NCBI GenBank assembly: GCA_944739405.2
Contig: OX123182.2
Span: forward strand, 16,937,326-17,001,325
Direction of reading: 5' to 3'
Source: Euclidia mi
Lineage: Eukaryota; Arthropoda; Insecta; Lepidoptera; Erebidae
Length of the DNA: 64,000 bases
Shown: positions 43,176-55,339 of the stretch, in pieces
Numbering within the stretch: position 1 is the first letter of the stretch
Layout of the letters: every line of letters begins with the position of its first letter
Translations under genes and position numbers: made by a program
The notes under the pieces: model-generated
The model's database searches: none
What the model saw: the letters and a program-made list of their open reading frames with translations, nothing else
What the model was told of the DNA's origin: nothing

Positions 43176-45476
43176 AACGTGTTCGTCTCGAACATCGTTG
43201 GACCCATAGTAACGAGCCAACCGGTCCACATGAACTATGTTCGGTGCACCTCGCGACCCCTTCTGGATTCGATAGGTGACGTCGTTCATCCCGGTAATTA
43301 TGCGATATGGCCCGTCCCATCTGGCTTGTAACTTAGGCGATTTGCCTTTGCTTCGTACTGGGTTATGAAGCCACACCAATGATCCCTCATCGAAGCCTTT
43401 GTTGTTTGCTTTCCGGTCGTAGCGAGTCTTCATCTTCTCAGATATCTGTTGTCCTGACTCCCATGGAGCATTGTACACCTTGAATGCACCTCTGCTACGA
43501 GTATGTGGCCCCTTCACAACCGCACAACTTGTGCATTTGCGGCACCAATCCTCGACGTCATTCTGATAGTGGAGCCAATAAAACCGCTCTCGGACCTTAG
43601 TAAGCGTCTTCTTAACACCCATGTGACTTCCCGAAGCACCATTGTGATAGAGCCGCAGTACTGCCGGCACCTTAGTTTTGGGCACTACCATTTGCAGATG
43701 GCATTGGTTACCTCGAGCGTTTTCCCATTTGCGGCACAGAACTCCGTCTTGGACAACCAAGCTTTCCCACTGTGCCCAATAACCTTTGGTGACAGGGCTC
43801 CTTGCTGCGATATCACTCCATTTGGGCCTAGGAGCGCCTGATTTCTTCCATTTGAGAATCGCCTGTACGTCCTTGTCTTCTTGCTGAGCATTCTGCAAAG
43901 CTTCTTTCCATCCGTCGCTCAGATCCGTCTTCAACATTCTCACTAGCGCTGCCGGCTTCGCTTCCTGTCTAGCACAGTGTTTGCGTTGGTCGGGGTAAGG
44001 CCTACGCGTCAGAGCATCTGCGCTACGTGGCTCTTGCCGCCAGACAGGTACGTCAGGTGACCCTTTTGGTGGAGACAGGGTACCAACGTGCCGCTTACGC
44101 TTTGGGCAGCTCAAGCGGATATGGCCTCTTTCCCCGCAGTTGTAGCACCGTGGTGAAGAAACAACTTCCCTGATACGGTAAGTTCGATCCTCGTGACGCG
44201 CTGCTTCCACCTCCAGAGCGTAGGCTAAGGCTTCCTTCAGGGACTTGAAGTGCCCAAGTCTTACCGCTGCTCTAACTTCCAGGTCCCGGACCCCATCCGT
44301 AAACGCTTGTACGAGGTTCTCGTCAATAAGCGCAGGCGACAACTGGTATGCCTTCCTGACATGCCTTTCCACCTCTAGAGCCCACTGCTGCAGAGTTTCT
44401 CCGGTGCGTTGTGCCCTGTCCTTCAGCTGAGTACGATACACATGTTCTAGGTGTGCGTCACCGTATCTCGCCTCCAGCGCCTCCATCAGCTTTTCATAGG
44501 AGACGTCTTGCCCAATCACCTCCAACACCGTCAAGGCCTGATCACGAAGGCCCAAGGTTAGGGCGGTGAAGGCCTGTTCTTTGTTGCACCCATTCGTTCG
44601 CATAACAGGCTCAAACTGGACCTTGTATGCAGACCACGATGATGAGCCATCAAATGGTGGAACCTTAAACCAACGAGGCGAGGGCGCCACAGCTGCAGGT
44701 GTAACGTCGTAGGACCCGAGCCTACACAATTTCTTCTCCACTTCGGCAATACGGGTCTCGAGGTGATCATGTACACGCTTCTCAATAGAGGCTACGCGAG
44801 TCTCAAGCTTGTCGTGCACGAGCATCTCTACGTCGCTGATACGGGCCTCGTGCTGCTGAAGTTCCTCCTTGACCGCCTTCAAGTCCTTCCCCACTGCGGC
44901 GCTGAGGTCCTTAAAGAGCACCAGCTGTTCCTCCAGACGGTGGGCGTGCTCCTCCTTGTCGCGCGGCAGCTGCTCCTATAGGCGGCGTGCGTGCTCCTCT
45001 TGACGGCGAGCCTGCTCCTGTTGACGGCGGTCCTGCTCCTCCTTGTCGCGCTGTAGCTGTTCCTCCAGGCGGCGAGCCTGCTCCTCCTGACGGCGGGCCT
45101 GCTCCTCTTGACGGCGAGCCCGCTCCTCCTTGTTGCGCTGTAGCTGTTCTTCCAGGCGGCGCGCGTGCTCCTCTTGACGGCGAGCCCGCTCCTCCTTGTT
45201 GTGCTGTAGCTGTTCCTCCATGCGGCGCGCGTGCTCTTCTTGACGGCGAGCCTGCTCCTCCTGACGGCGGACCTGCTCCTGCATGAACGCCATCAGAGCC
45301 GCGATGTCGGGCACCGTCACGGAGTGTGTGCTTGCAGGCTCCACTGCAGCCGCGGAGTCGCCTGGTCCACTAGACGATGGAGAAGGAACGTCTCCGAAGC
45401 GTCTCTGGTCTAGGTCTTGCTGGCGCTGGTTTCTGGTACGCACTCCGTCAGTTTCGTCCTTCGGCATAACCGGCAT
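43173..45476 (-). pseudogene. Gag joined in frame to integrase ends; protease, RT, RNase H and integrase core missing
   Basis: One frame of 768 codons broken by a single TAG (near 44975, GAG-type codon changed). The N-terminal 165 residues include a long RRQEEHARRLEEQLQ coiled coil built of coding minisatellite. After the stop (from 44921) come FKVPPFDG and the retrotransposon Gag core (residues 85-245 of that part) and a CYNCGERGHIRLSC knuckle (259-272). At about 298 it jumps to RSADALTRRP (the end of a Gypsy RNase H region), then the integrase zinc-binding motif (H426, H433, C460, C463), then at about 488 to the integrase C-terminal region (RWDGPYRI, HVDRLARYY). Both deletions keep the frame. 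No enzymatic core remains. Confidence 0.9.
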
Positions 45477-45481
45477 AATTT

Positions 45482-45499
45482 ATCCCACTTCTGACACCA
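45482..45499 (-). other. Primer-binding site complementary to tRNA-Leu
   Basis: TGGTGTCAGAAGTGGGAT three bases after the 5' LTR. Its complement, ATCCCACTTCTGACACCA, fits the 3' end of a leucine tRNA with CCA. tRNA identity is from memory of the family. Confidence 0.8.
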
Positions 45500-45502
45500 T
45501 TT

Positions 45503-45937
45503 TGTTACGAGCTGGGGTTCGACGATAAATTATAGCTCACTATGCCACTTAAACTGAACTTTATTTATACACAAACTCTATACACAGTTATTTACACAAC
45601 TAGTAAAAACACACTTATTTCACACTTAATTCTCAACACTAATAAAAACACCACTAAAAACTTCCGAATTACTTCCCTTCGCTTCTTGTTTATCGCTCCG
45701 CTATTCAATTGTTACTGTGTGTGGTCCATTCGCTCGTGCTCTATTTATACTGGCCGGATAACATCACTAGCGCATTCTAGATGCTTCTACAAAACTGTCG
45801 AAATAATATCGAACTGTCGATTACTCGATACAAGAGTCAACGCAACGCCATCTAGTACAGAGTAGCCGAATTACCTTTAAACCACCGATACATTCAATCT
45901 CTTCTAGTACCCCCATTCACTGATAGATGGCGTAACA
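45503..45937 (-). repeat. 5' LTR (element orientation)
   Basis: 435 bp, paired with 42736-43161. It carries the extra AGAGTCAAC-type 9-nt stretch. Confidence 0.93.
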
Positions 45938-46085
45938 ATTTTTAAAGTTACACAACTATTTTAGGAAATACATTGAAACTAACTACTCTTTTAAAATATG
46001 GCCAAATACACTATAATTTTTACTTACTAACTGCAACGCACAGTGTTTTATGAAGACCATTTTTCGGACACCGTCTTTTTATTAA

Positions 46086-46697
46086 AGAAGCTAATAGATA
46101 TATTCAATAAAAAGAAATATTTCGTATCCCCATTAAGCTAGCATCTCTAGTTTTTTAGAAAAACTTTTTTGAAAATCTTCATATTTTAAAGCGGTTTTCT
46201 TTACAACATATAATTTAGTTATCAAATCAATATCGAATAAAAATTTTATCATTAAAATCCGGAATACGAATGTGAAAATCCTAGCAAAAACAGTTAATTT
46301 GGAATTACTTCTAGATTCCATGGATTTGGGGTCTGAAATTTATTGAGTATATGAGGAAAGTAAAGAGCATCATTTCTGTATATATAACCTTTCCACATTT
46401 GGTAGAATCTTCGGGAAAAGTAAGAAAATCTATTAATCCAAAATCTCGCCTAAATTTGAATCTAGTCAAGTTATGAGGTCCATTTTAACTGTAAAATGTG
46501 CAGTGAAAGAGACGCTATCGGTGCTTGAACATTATTATTGCGTATCATGCTTAGTTTAAGAGGAATATCTTTTTTTCTAAATATCTGCTTTAAAATATGA
46601 AGATATTCAAAAAAGTTTTTCTAAAAAACTAGAGATGCTAGCCTAATGGGGATCCGAAATATTTATTTTCATTGAATATATCTATAAGCTTCTTTAA
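46086..46697. repeat. Inner inverted repeat with arms of about 110 bp
   Basis: 46086-46200 (AAGAAGCTAATAGATATATT... CATCTCTAGTTTTTTAGAAA) is inverted at 46587-46697 with a few mismatches. The left arm directly adjoins the outer 46-bp TIR, so the outer and inner repeats may be pieces of one longer original terminal repeat. Confidence 0.85.
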
Positions 46698-48556
46698 CAC
46701 ATGACATGTTAAGAAATTTTAGTTGAATTTGCCCTCATGAAAATTTGAAAATGTAGTGACTTCTTGCAGCAAATTGTTGTCTAATATCACGACGCCATTA
46801 TAATTATGTTGATATGGCGTATAAATATTTAGCATTTTAAGCCAATTTAGTGAAATTTGACGCGCTTTTCAGTAATGTTTGCGCGATATTGAAATGGAGA
46901 GATCTTCCTATTTAAATATAGTCGTGTCCTGAAATAAAACTATTCGGAATATTGTGTGAACCGGAAAGATATTATCAATATGAAATAGGAAAAATAATGT
47001 TTGATACATATCTGAAGCGACTATCCTGATTATTTATCTAATTTTTATTTATTATTTCCTTTAAAGCTATAAAAATACTTATGATTAAAATGCACTCCTA
47101 AATTTTAAAAAGCTTGACTTTTATACCTTTTCAAAACTTCTATTACTTACGAGTTCAACCTTACTGTACCACAATATTACCTATAAAAGACCTCTCGCAA
47201 AACGCGTTATCGACCACGGTCAATCGCAATAGAGGCTAAATAAATAATTTTTGATTGATTGCTTAGTGTGGTAAAGTCAGTGTGATTTTGTATTTCTGCT
47301 GTGACCAAGCTTGGTTTTGGCCTTTATATATACCTACGATTGGACGTGGTCGCAGCCACGTATTGAACGAGATCCCTTACCAACAGTTATAACTTATATC
47401 AAGGGATATGCCTTGACAGCGTAAAACGTGCAAGAGATGTTTGGCCTATACACATTAACCGTTTTATAGGTTTGCATAGCATCCGAAGCGTTTAGGTCAT
47501 TTCAATTCAAACCAGCCACACTTATGTAAACTATTACGTTGCGAAGGCATATCTATCAATATCTATGACTTTATACCTAACGTAAATTTTATTTTGTATA
47601 TTGGTCTTTACCTACAAATAAACTGTCTCTTTATAAAACGCTACTAAGGCGGCTGTAAGGCCGTTTGCTAGATGTTGAAGCATTGTGACATAAAGTCGTA
47701 TATGTATGTACTACTGCCTGTTGCGGTTATGTATGTATGAAGTTGTAGTATTTAATAATAATGTACATTTTTCGGTTATTAATAAAACATGTTTATAAAC
47801 AATGTGGTGTTTTTTGTTCATTTACCCTGATTGTGCAGTTACAAAGGCCAAGGACCAGCCGATAATAAACTAAAAACAGTAGGTATGGGTAGAAATGATG
47901 GATGCATACTTAGTAAAAATATGAAATTGAAGTAAAAATACGAAAATAGTAATAATTGATAATACCTACGAAAATTATAAGGAGAGCGTAAAAAATCCAC
48001 AACAAGTTAGATACATCTTCTGTCACATTTAACATCTTACGCATTGGGCATCATAAGTCGAATGACTGCACGGTTAGCGATTCGATTCCCACACGAGACA
48101 ACTGTGATTCATAAATTGTTGTTTCGAGTCTAGTTTGTGTCCGTTGATTTGATGTTTGTAAAGTCCCCCGCGACACAGGATTTATCGCTAGAGCGGACGG
48201 GCGTCCCTTTTTAAAAAGTGTAAAATTTGCGTAATTAGGCGATTTCATAGAGCAACAATAGGTGGTTTGTGCGCAGGGAGCTTTACAACACAAAATTCAA
48301 ATAGCAGATACTTGCTAAGCATGACGTGTGTTGTACTGCGTGGTGATCAAACCCACATCCTAGTGATGTGCCCCATTTTAAACTGCGAGGCAACTCCTCA
48401 AACTAATCAGCAGGTAACTAAGTTATCTGCAATCATAGTTCGCAGTAATACAATGTTAGATTCGTACCGTATGGTCATGGCACGGTATGGAGTGCGCAAT
48501 CCCATCAATTAGGTATCTACTAATAAAAAAATACATAGTTCATATACTTTTATATT

Positions 48557-48780
48557 GACGCCCGGTTGGCGTAGCGGGAGTGTAAGCGACTGCTACGTCG
48601 AAGGTCGCGGGTTCGATTCCCGCTCAAGTCAAACATTTGTGTGCATGAACATGGATGTTTGTCTTGGTCTGGGTGTTTCTATGTATAATATGTATGTATT
48701 TACAAAAAAAAGAATATATGTATGTTTATCCATTATCTAGCACCCATAGTACAAGCTCTGCTTAGTTTGGGACTAATAGA
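48557..48780 (+). mobile_element. SINE-A copy 3 (full length)
   Basis: GACGCCCGGTTGGCGTAGCGG head with A box, GGTTCGATTCCCGC B box (48611-48624), ATGGATGTTTGTCTTGG body and TAGTACAAGCTCTGC tail. Nested within the 46-bp-TIR element, so younger than it. Confidence 0.9.
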
Positions 48781-49000
48781 ATAATATATGTATATACAAT
48801 CGCTTCCAAGAGTCAATACCCTTTAAGTTTTACTTCACACCACCGTAGGAGTCATGGACATTTGAAAAGTTAATAAAAAGACGATGTCCGAAAAATGGTC
48901 TTCATAAAACACTGTGCAACGTTTCAATTCAAATTAGTTAAATTAAAAACTAGCTTTTTACCCGACTACGGCTAAGCCAAAAGGAAGGGTAATGTTTTTA

Positions 49001-49449
49001 GGGTTCCGTAATCCACAAGGAACCCTTATAGTTTCGTCATGTCCGTCCGCCTGTCCGTCCGCAGCCTAGCTCAAAGACGCCTGGTGCTAGAAAGTAAAAA
49101 AATAAAAAAAAAATAATAATGCACAATATTTTTAAATTTATCAATCTCAATCAAGATAGATATACGTACTTTGGTATGTAATGTACTACGGTACTACGTA
49201 TGTATAGTAGTAGTATATCTTGAAAACCACATTTTATGTTTCCAATACATAACTGGAAACATACCTAGTATTTTTCTAAACAAAACTTAGGTTCTTATAA
49301 TAGTGTTATTATAATTATTTATTCAGCAAAATAAACAGTCGGATTTTCCGTTTTTAGTCCCATGTGAAACAGAAGTTATTATCAATAATGGCCATTATGG
49401 GAAACTACGGAACCCTACAATGCGCGTGGCCCGACACGCACTTGGCCGG
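49001..49449. mobile_element. 0.45-kb dispersed repeat (unit B only)
   Basis: Starts GGGTTCCGTAATCCACAAGG, has GTCCGTCCGCCTGTCCGTCC and ends CGACACGCACTTGGCCGG. TTTTTA flanks it (48995-49000, 49450-49455); unit A is unoccupied near 29316. I recognise the ends as a very common lepidopteran repeat, class uncertain. A related, decayed stretch is at about 26055-26215. Confidence 0.8.
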
Positions 49450-49586
49450 TTTTTAAATAATGTTTTCTGTGAAAAAAATAACGCTCCCAGTTATTTAGCT
49501 TTTGAAATTCTGTGACAATGCCTAGTCGCTACAATGCAATACTAGCTTATTTTAATATTAAACAATAAAGACGCATACATAAAATA

Positions 49587-50102
49587 GGCTTGTGTCCACT
49601 AAGAATAAATCGGTTTGATTGTAGTATCAATAGATTCATTATGATTTTAAGATGTCAATAAAGTTTATTATTTATTATAAAAAGGTAAGATTAATGTTAC
49701 TTTTAGGATTCTAAAACTAAAAATAATGTATTTATTCTTGTGACAGTGAACACCAATCAGAGAGCATTACGTCAAACAGTACGTCCGCCATTCATGTTGT
49801 TGACGTTTTAGTAGTAAATACAACTAAAACGTCAAACTTTCTACCTGTCAAATCGAATATAACAAAATAAAAGTTGGTACAGCAGACCAGACTTCATTCA
49901 CGGTTTGTTTTGTTTTGGACTTTGTGATATCACTCAACCGCCATGATGGTGTACAGCGTTTTCGTGTCAAATTCAAAAAGGATTTTAAAAAGCCGTAATT
50001 AGTAATGTTGCTGATCAATTTTTGAAGAAATAATCAGGTATTTCAGTTTAACATTTAATAAAGGAACGAATCAATCGCTAATTACATTTTAGGACACAAG
50101 CC
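49587..50102. mobile_element. MITE with TA target-site duplication (unit B only)
   Basis: Termini GGCTTGTGTCC and GGACACAAGCC are perfect inverted repeats flanked by TA (49585-49586, 50103-50104). Unit A has the unfilled site near 29447. Internal palindrome TTGACGTTTTAG...CTAAAACGTCAA at about 49800-49836. 516 bp and non-coding; TA target and short TIRs suggest a Tc1/mariner-type origin. Confidence 0.9.
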
Positions 50103-51599
50103 TATTCTACTGCTCATTTAGTTAATTAACGTTATTACTTTTTAAAATTGTTACGTTTAGAATAATGGTGGTCTGTATGATAAATATGTTTTAATGAGTT
50201 TACGCAATGAAAAAATATTTATATTTTATATTGAGAGAGTCTTTCTTTATCTCATAAATTATTTTCCTAGCTTCTTTCAGTTTTTGCTGTATGAAAAACG
50301 TGTTACGTGATGTGTTCAAACAATGCTTATAACTCCTGCTGCACCCTATGCTTACACACAAAACAACCACAAACATATAAAAATAGATCTCTCCAACTTT
50401 TCACCAAACATTACAAACAAAAGAAAAGTAGGTAAGTACGTCATTATTTCCTCAAAAAAAAAAGAAAGGGCCAATTTCGTCAGTTCATCTTCAAACACAT
50501 TCCCCCTCACATTATGGATAAAAAATGATATAGCACACATTTACAATAGTAAAATGGCGACTTCTGTACATCTATGTATGTATGACTGATGTATTCATAT
50601 TTCCGTGTACAGTCACGAGCATAAATATAATTACTATGGGCAGATTGGCAGAAATATCTGTCCCAAGAATGAGTTCAATAATATCTGTCTGCACGTACGC
50701 AGCAAAAATATCTGATATTATCATGCAGCATAATGAAGTGGCATCAAAATTATGTGATGACAATCTCGAAGCATAAATATCTGATTTGACAGGTGGCAAA
50801 ATGTTATGATCCCTTGTGGAGAGCAAATATATGTAACGTTTTATATTTCTGTAATTTGCATTGATTCCGCCATAAAAGCATAAATATGTGACACCAACTA
50901 GGTGGCAATAATATCTGACATTATTTTATTTTCAATTTAATTTAAAATTTATACGAAATAGTAAAAAATAAACAAATTTTATTTTACATTGTTTTAATAT
51001 AGGCTGTCGTTTTATACTATACAGAGTGTTAAAAGACACTAACGAAAACTGAAATCCCATGTTGTACCAATCACTACGAAATTTTTTTTCTTCGGCACCA
51101 TACCTGGGAAATTACTGGTTCAGGAGATATTGAGGCTCAAAGTTTTATTTTTGCTTTGTATGACTTGTCATGATGTCTATAACGAGTAGGCTTCGACTTG
51201 GTGATGGGTCTTGTGGCACCCCGTATTTATGTCTAGACATATCCAATACTACGACCGAATCAAATTATTTAATATTGTAGTGGGTAGATCTATTTTATCT
51301 ACGGCTGCCGAGTAATAGTTTAGGAATAGGGTATCGGACTGCCTAGTCAAAACAGTAACTTTTTGTCACCCGTCGATACTCTAGTTTTGTATTTTATCAA
51401 CTGCTGTACGAGCGAGTAATTGCTGTAAAAGCAAAATTAAAATTTAAGAATATTTATAGTGGTAATTTGAGACAATCTTTTTGATAAATGATAATAATTT
51501 GCAATTTGTTTTTAATACTGTCCGATCCCCTATTATTTTTATAGTAATATATCAGGCCACCAGACCTTACTTATTTTTTTGGATTGCATTGGATTGACG

Positions 51600-51960
51600 A
51601 TGAGTTATCGAACAATATCCATTTCTGAAAACATACATGGATACTATTCGATGCACATATTCCATTCATTGCTCTCGAATAACTCGTGAGTGGTTTAAAA
51701 GTTAATATTCAAAGGGAGGCCTTAAAGTTAATCAATTTCCCTTCAGAGAGCCTTGATTTGAATCCCATTGAGAATCTGTGGAGTTCAATGTTTCAACAAT
51801 AGGATCCAACTCTGGCTGGAACCCATGATTTTCTACGTTGTCACACCTTTGACACTTGGGAGTCACTCCGAGGCTCACATGTGTGTGCTAATATAGTTCT
51901 ACAATGCAAGAGAGGCTACAGGACGTTATGATGCAAGTGGTGGATTTACGGTGGTGGTGA
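51600..51960 (+). pseudogene. Tc1-like transposase C-terminal remnant
   Basis: In shifting frames, THREWFKS-like residues (about 51690) are followed by INFPSESLDLNPIENLWSSM (about 51735-51795), the motif holding the third catalytic acidic residue of Tc1 transposases (DLNPIENLW). A stop follows soon after. Upstream catalytic motifs cannot be made out. Confidence 0.7.
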
Positions 51961-52022
51961 ATACTCGATTTTAATTCATTATGTTTGATTAGATTTCACC
52001 GGAAGATAACAAGATCCGCAAG

Positions 52023-52587
52023 TTTATAAATTTACTAGAAAATTCTAAACGGGAGATAAATTGTATTATTTTACGCCCATATTTTCGCATATTTATCAAT
52101 TTGCGACGTCTCGTGGTAAATTTATAAACTACCGGATATCTATTCGTAAGATTCTAAACGGTTCAACCAATCACAGAAGTTTCACATTAATTTTAAGCTT
52201 CTTTAAAATACGGCAAATAACATACTGGTCTCTGATTGGTCGGTCGGTGATAATGAAGGTCGGCATCAATTCAACTTAATAGGTTATGTTAGGTTTTCTT
52301 GTAGTGTGTAGGAGCCTTGCGTAGCAGGGTTCCGTTAACTTAGGCTCATAAATATCGCTATAGTTCCAGTTTATTCGTTAAAGTGGTGAAAAATGGCGGT
52401 GGAGAGAAAGGAAAAAAACACGTGACTTATTGAACCAATCAGAGCCCACGTGGTGTTTGGTAATTGTTTACTTATTATTTTACGCATGAATTCGTAAGTT
52501 AAGCGAAAAGGTGGGCGTAAAATAATACAATTTATCTCTCGTTTAGAATCCTAAGAAATTTTATACATTTTTTAGGAAATTTATAAA
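52023..52587. mobile_element. Nested foldback element inside the Tc1-like transposon
   Basis: 52023-52080 (CTAAACGGGAGATAAATTGT, ATTATTTTACGCCCA) is inverted at 52512-52587; the right arm holds an extra insertion of about 17 nt. No coding region. Confidence 0.8.
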
Positions 52588-53812
52588 GGACCATGCCCAT
52601 CTGTGCCCCAGAAATGTCCAGAGAAAGTAAATTACAAGATCGTCCTTATAAATTAAAACTAGAATTAAGTTGTTAATTTTGAAACCTATCAAGCACTGGA
52701 TAAAAAAACGAAAAAAAGAAGACTTGTTTACTTTGCAGTACCTATGATAAATAATGTTTCATTCATTCATGCACTAAAAGTGCAGTTTATTGCGGTCTAT
52801 AACCACGTTCTTTAGCCGATTTATTAATTCCTTGTGATAGTATCGCGGTTTTACGGAGTACTCTTTCCATGTTATTATTTATTCAAGTACCTACTTAAGT
52901 TTTGTATCTAACCAAATTGTTTTCACATTTATATAGATGGAGATACTATGGAGACAGACTATGTAATTCCAAATAACTGAAATGTTTACAGACATATAAG
53001 TATATAAATGAACACTGATTTGGCCTAGCTTATGTGATGATTATGAAGTGCCTAGTGGAAAACTAATAGCAATGCTGTTTGTAAACGATAAAATGTATAA
53101 AAAATAGGCGTTAGGCAGTTATCATGTCTTGTTTAACGTCCAATAACTTTTCAACCAGTGCTTTATATGATATTAATACTAGATATCATAGAAATACTGT
53201 TAATAAGTTATCGTATGACATAGAGTTGCAATTTGGGAAATGCCTAGCATTGACGGCATTGCTGGGTTTCGCCTCCATACTAATATGGGCATGGTCCTTT
53301 GCGGTTCTTGTCATTCTCCGGTGACATAAATACTCGCTTAAATCATTATTTTATTAAGTTGATTAGGCAAATAAAAAAAATATTTATAATGTGTTTTTGT
53401 TCATATTCTTTGCCTGGCAAAATACATAAGAATAAAATATTTTGGCCCATTTTACCGGCGCTATACATAATATCAAATATTTTATTGTTTATAAATTGTA
53501 TGTCAGATATTATTGCCACCTAGTTGGTGATACATATTTATGCTTTTAGGGCGGAATCAATGCAAATTACAGAAATATAAAACGTTACATATATTTGCTC
53601 TCCACAAGGGATCATAACATTTTGCCACCTGTCACATCAGATATTTACGCTTCGATATTTTCATCACATAATTTTGATGCCACTTCATTATGCTGCCTGA
53701 TTATATCAGATATTTTTGCTGCGTAGGTGCGGACAGATATTATTGAACTCATTCTTGGGACAGATATTTTTGCTAATCTGCCCATAGTAATATATTTATG
53801 CTCGTGACTGTA

Positions 53813-55124
53813 CACATACATTTATGACATTCGCAACATCACTCATCAAAACTTCACAAATAAATGTATATAAATGTCTGCCGGTAATCAAATTCATCAT
53901 ATTTTTTGGGCTTTATTGGAGCCAAGTTTAATCCGAAGGTTTGCTTAATTGAAAACGATATTACTGCGGAAACTAATTGAAAAGGATGTACATTTTTTTG
54001 AGGAACGTATGTAATCCTGGGTTTTAACTATGCAGTGTTTACCAAATGTCAAGTAAGTATATTTATGTCATTGCATTTAGCTGTTAATTTTAGATCGTCC
54101 TTCGGGATATGTACCACGTATATTTGTTTTGAGAACGCGATAAGTCTAATATCTAATACCTACCTAGTTCGGTAAAAAGTTCTTAGAACTTTTACTCGCA
54201 GGGTACGGCTGCTCCCCTGAATCATGTCATATTATTGTTATTATGAAGTACTGTCAAAAGCGGCGTTTAAGGGTTCCATTGCAAAATGAAAAAATACCGT
54301 ACGATTTTACTTTATTCTGTTACTTTTTCAGCAAACCGTGAAATTACTATTCAATACTTAAGTCTCTTCTACTTTCCGTTAAAAAAATCTCAAAATACGT
54401 AATTATATCGCAGAATACTAAAAACAAACGGAACCGTCGGCGCGCATGTAGCACTTGCAATGCTTTGATTGCATTCAAAGCGAAAATTTAAATCCATCTT
54501 TCGACTTTATCTGGTCATCTGTCCTTTTTAAGTAGGGATAAGACTTCGTGGCACTTGAGTCGTGGCAGCTACTCCAGTAGTCAACCAGTTAAAATAATCC
54601 TTGTGACTCGACAGCTCTTGACGCGAATTTCTTAATCGCTAGAGCCAACATCTTTGCTGTTGTTTTTAATTATTTACTTCTGATTTTGACACGAAATGGG
54701 AGGTTGGCCAACGATGGTTTTGCATATTATTGTTATTTTTTTCAAAACTTAAGAAATGATATAAATCTAAGGCAGTTTTTAGATATTTCTGTATACACGA
54801 AATAATTACCAATTAAAGCAAAATAACCGATTTATTTTGTTATCAAACATGAATAGAAATGAGAGGTAAGTATATCTTCTTATCTCATCTATCCATACAA
54901 AATAAGATGTTTCTAAATCAGTTACCTAATTAATCCTCCTTTCAAGGGAGACGCCTATTCCAGCATTGGACTGCTGATGAGGCTGATGATGATGATGAAT
55001 GAATGACGTATTGTAGGTAACAAGCATAAAAAATCAAATAAATTGAGAAACTACTCCTTTCTTTGAAGTCGGTTGTAAATAGTGCACCCAAAATAATTTC
55101 TTAATAAATGAAATAATTTATTTA
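53813..55124. other. Unit B backbone, no gene recognised
   Basis: Matches 29925-30330 and 30817-31625 of unit A. Two short stretches (about 53930-53985 and 54288-54421) are B-only and unidentified. Confidence 0.7.
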
Positions 55125-55339
55125 CTAACCGACTTTAAAAAAAAGGAGGAGGTTCTCAATTCGTCGGAATCTTTTTTTTTATGTATGTTCCCCGATTTCT
55201 CTAAGACGCCTGGACCGATTTCGAAAATTCTTGTTTTAATGGAAAGGGTATATCTCCTAGTTGGTCCCACGATAATCAGGTCAGGATCTGATCATGGAAT
55301 CCTGAAAAAATCGGAGGAACTCTTCAAATTTTATAAGCA

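Larger units (their letters stand above)
42736..45937 (-). mobile_element. Gypsy-like LTR retrotransposon, internally deleted (unit B only)
   Basis: Two LTRs (42736-43161 and 45503-45937) with TGTTAC...GTAACA ends, a 4-bp duplication ATTT (42732-42735, 45938-45941), a primer-binding site and a polypurine tract. Unit A has the empty site near 29155. Internal region is only 2.3 kb and codes on the minus strand for Gag plus parts of Pol. By eye the LTRs differ at about 20 positions plus a 9-nt indel, so the insertion is not recent. No envelope-like frame. Confidence 0.95.
46039..48916. mobile_element. DNA element with 46-bp TIRs (unit B only), composite
   Basis: CACAGTGTTTTATGAAGACC begins a 46-bp end (46039-46084) that is inverted at 48871-48916 with one mismatch. 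CAACG stands on both sides (46034-46038, 48917-48921), and unit A has the unfilled site (TGCAACATTTC, about 29240). No transposase is recognisable inside, so it is non-autonomous or gutted. It contains a second inverted repeat at its left end (46086-46697) and a SINE-A copy (48557-48780). About 46700-48050 is otherwise unidentified AT-rich sequence. Superfamily not certain; the ends and 5-bp duplication do not settle it. Confidence 0.82.
50610..53810. mobile_element. Tc1-like transposon with TIRs of about 310 bp (unit B only)
   Basis: CAGTCACGAGCATAAATATA at the left is inverted at the right; TA on both sides (50608-50609, 53811-53812) and the CAGT start are the Tc1 pattern. The inverted repeats extend 50610-50922 and 53501-53810 with scattered differences and contain many ATATCTG-type short motifs. 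Unit A has the empty site GTGTACACATAC near 29920. A decayed transposase and an internal foldback element are inside. Confidence 0.93.

Noticed and set aside
44987..45286. Proline/alanine-rich frame opposite Gag (repeats of APLDGEPAPP type)
   Set aside because: Antisense shadow of the repetitive RRQEE coding region of the LTR element.
47765..47815. AATAAA followed by a GT-rich stretch, like a polyadenylation site
   Set aside because: No gene leads into it; such motifs are frequent in AT-rich DNA.
48267..48512. 81-codon frame inside the 46-bp-TIR element
   Set aside because: No recognisable domain, no transposase motif; too short to support as a gene.
52061..52279. 72-codon frame within the nested foldback element
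   Set aside because: It overlaps an inverted-repeat arm and has no transposase motif.
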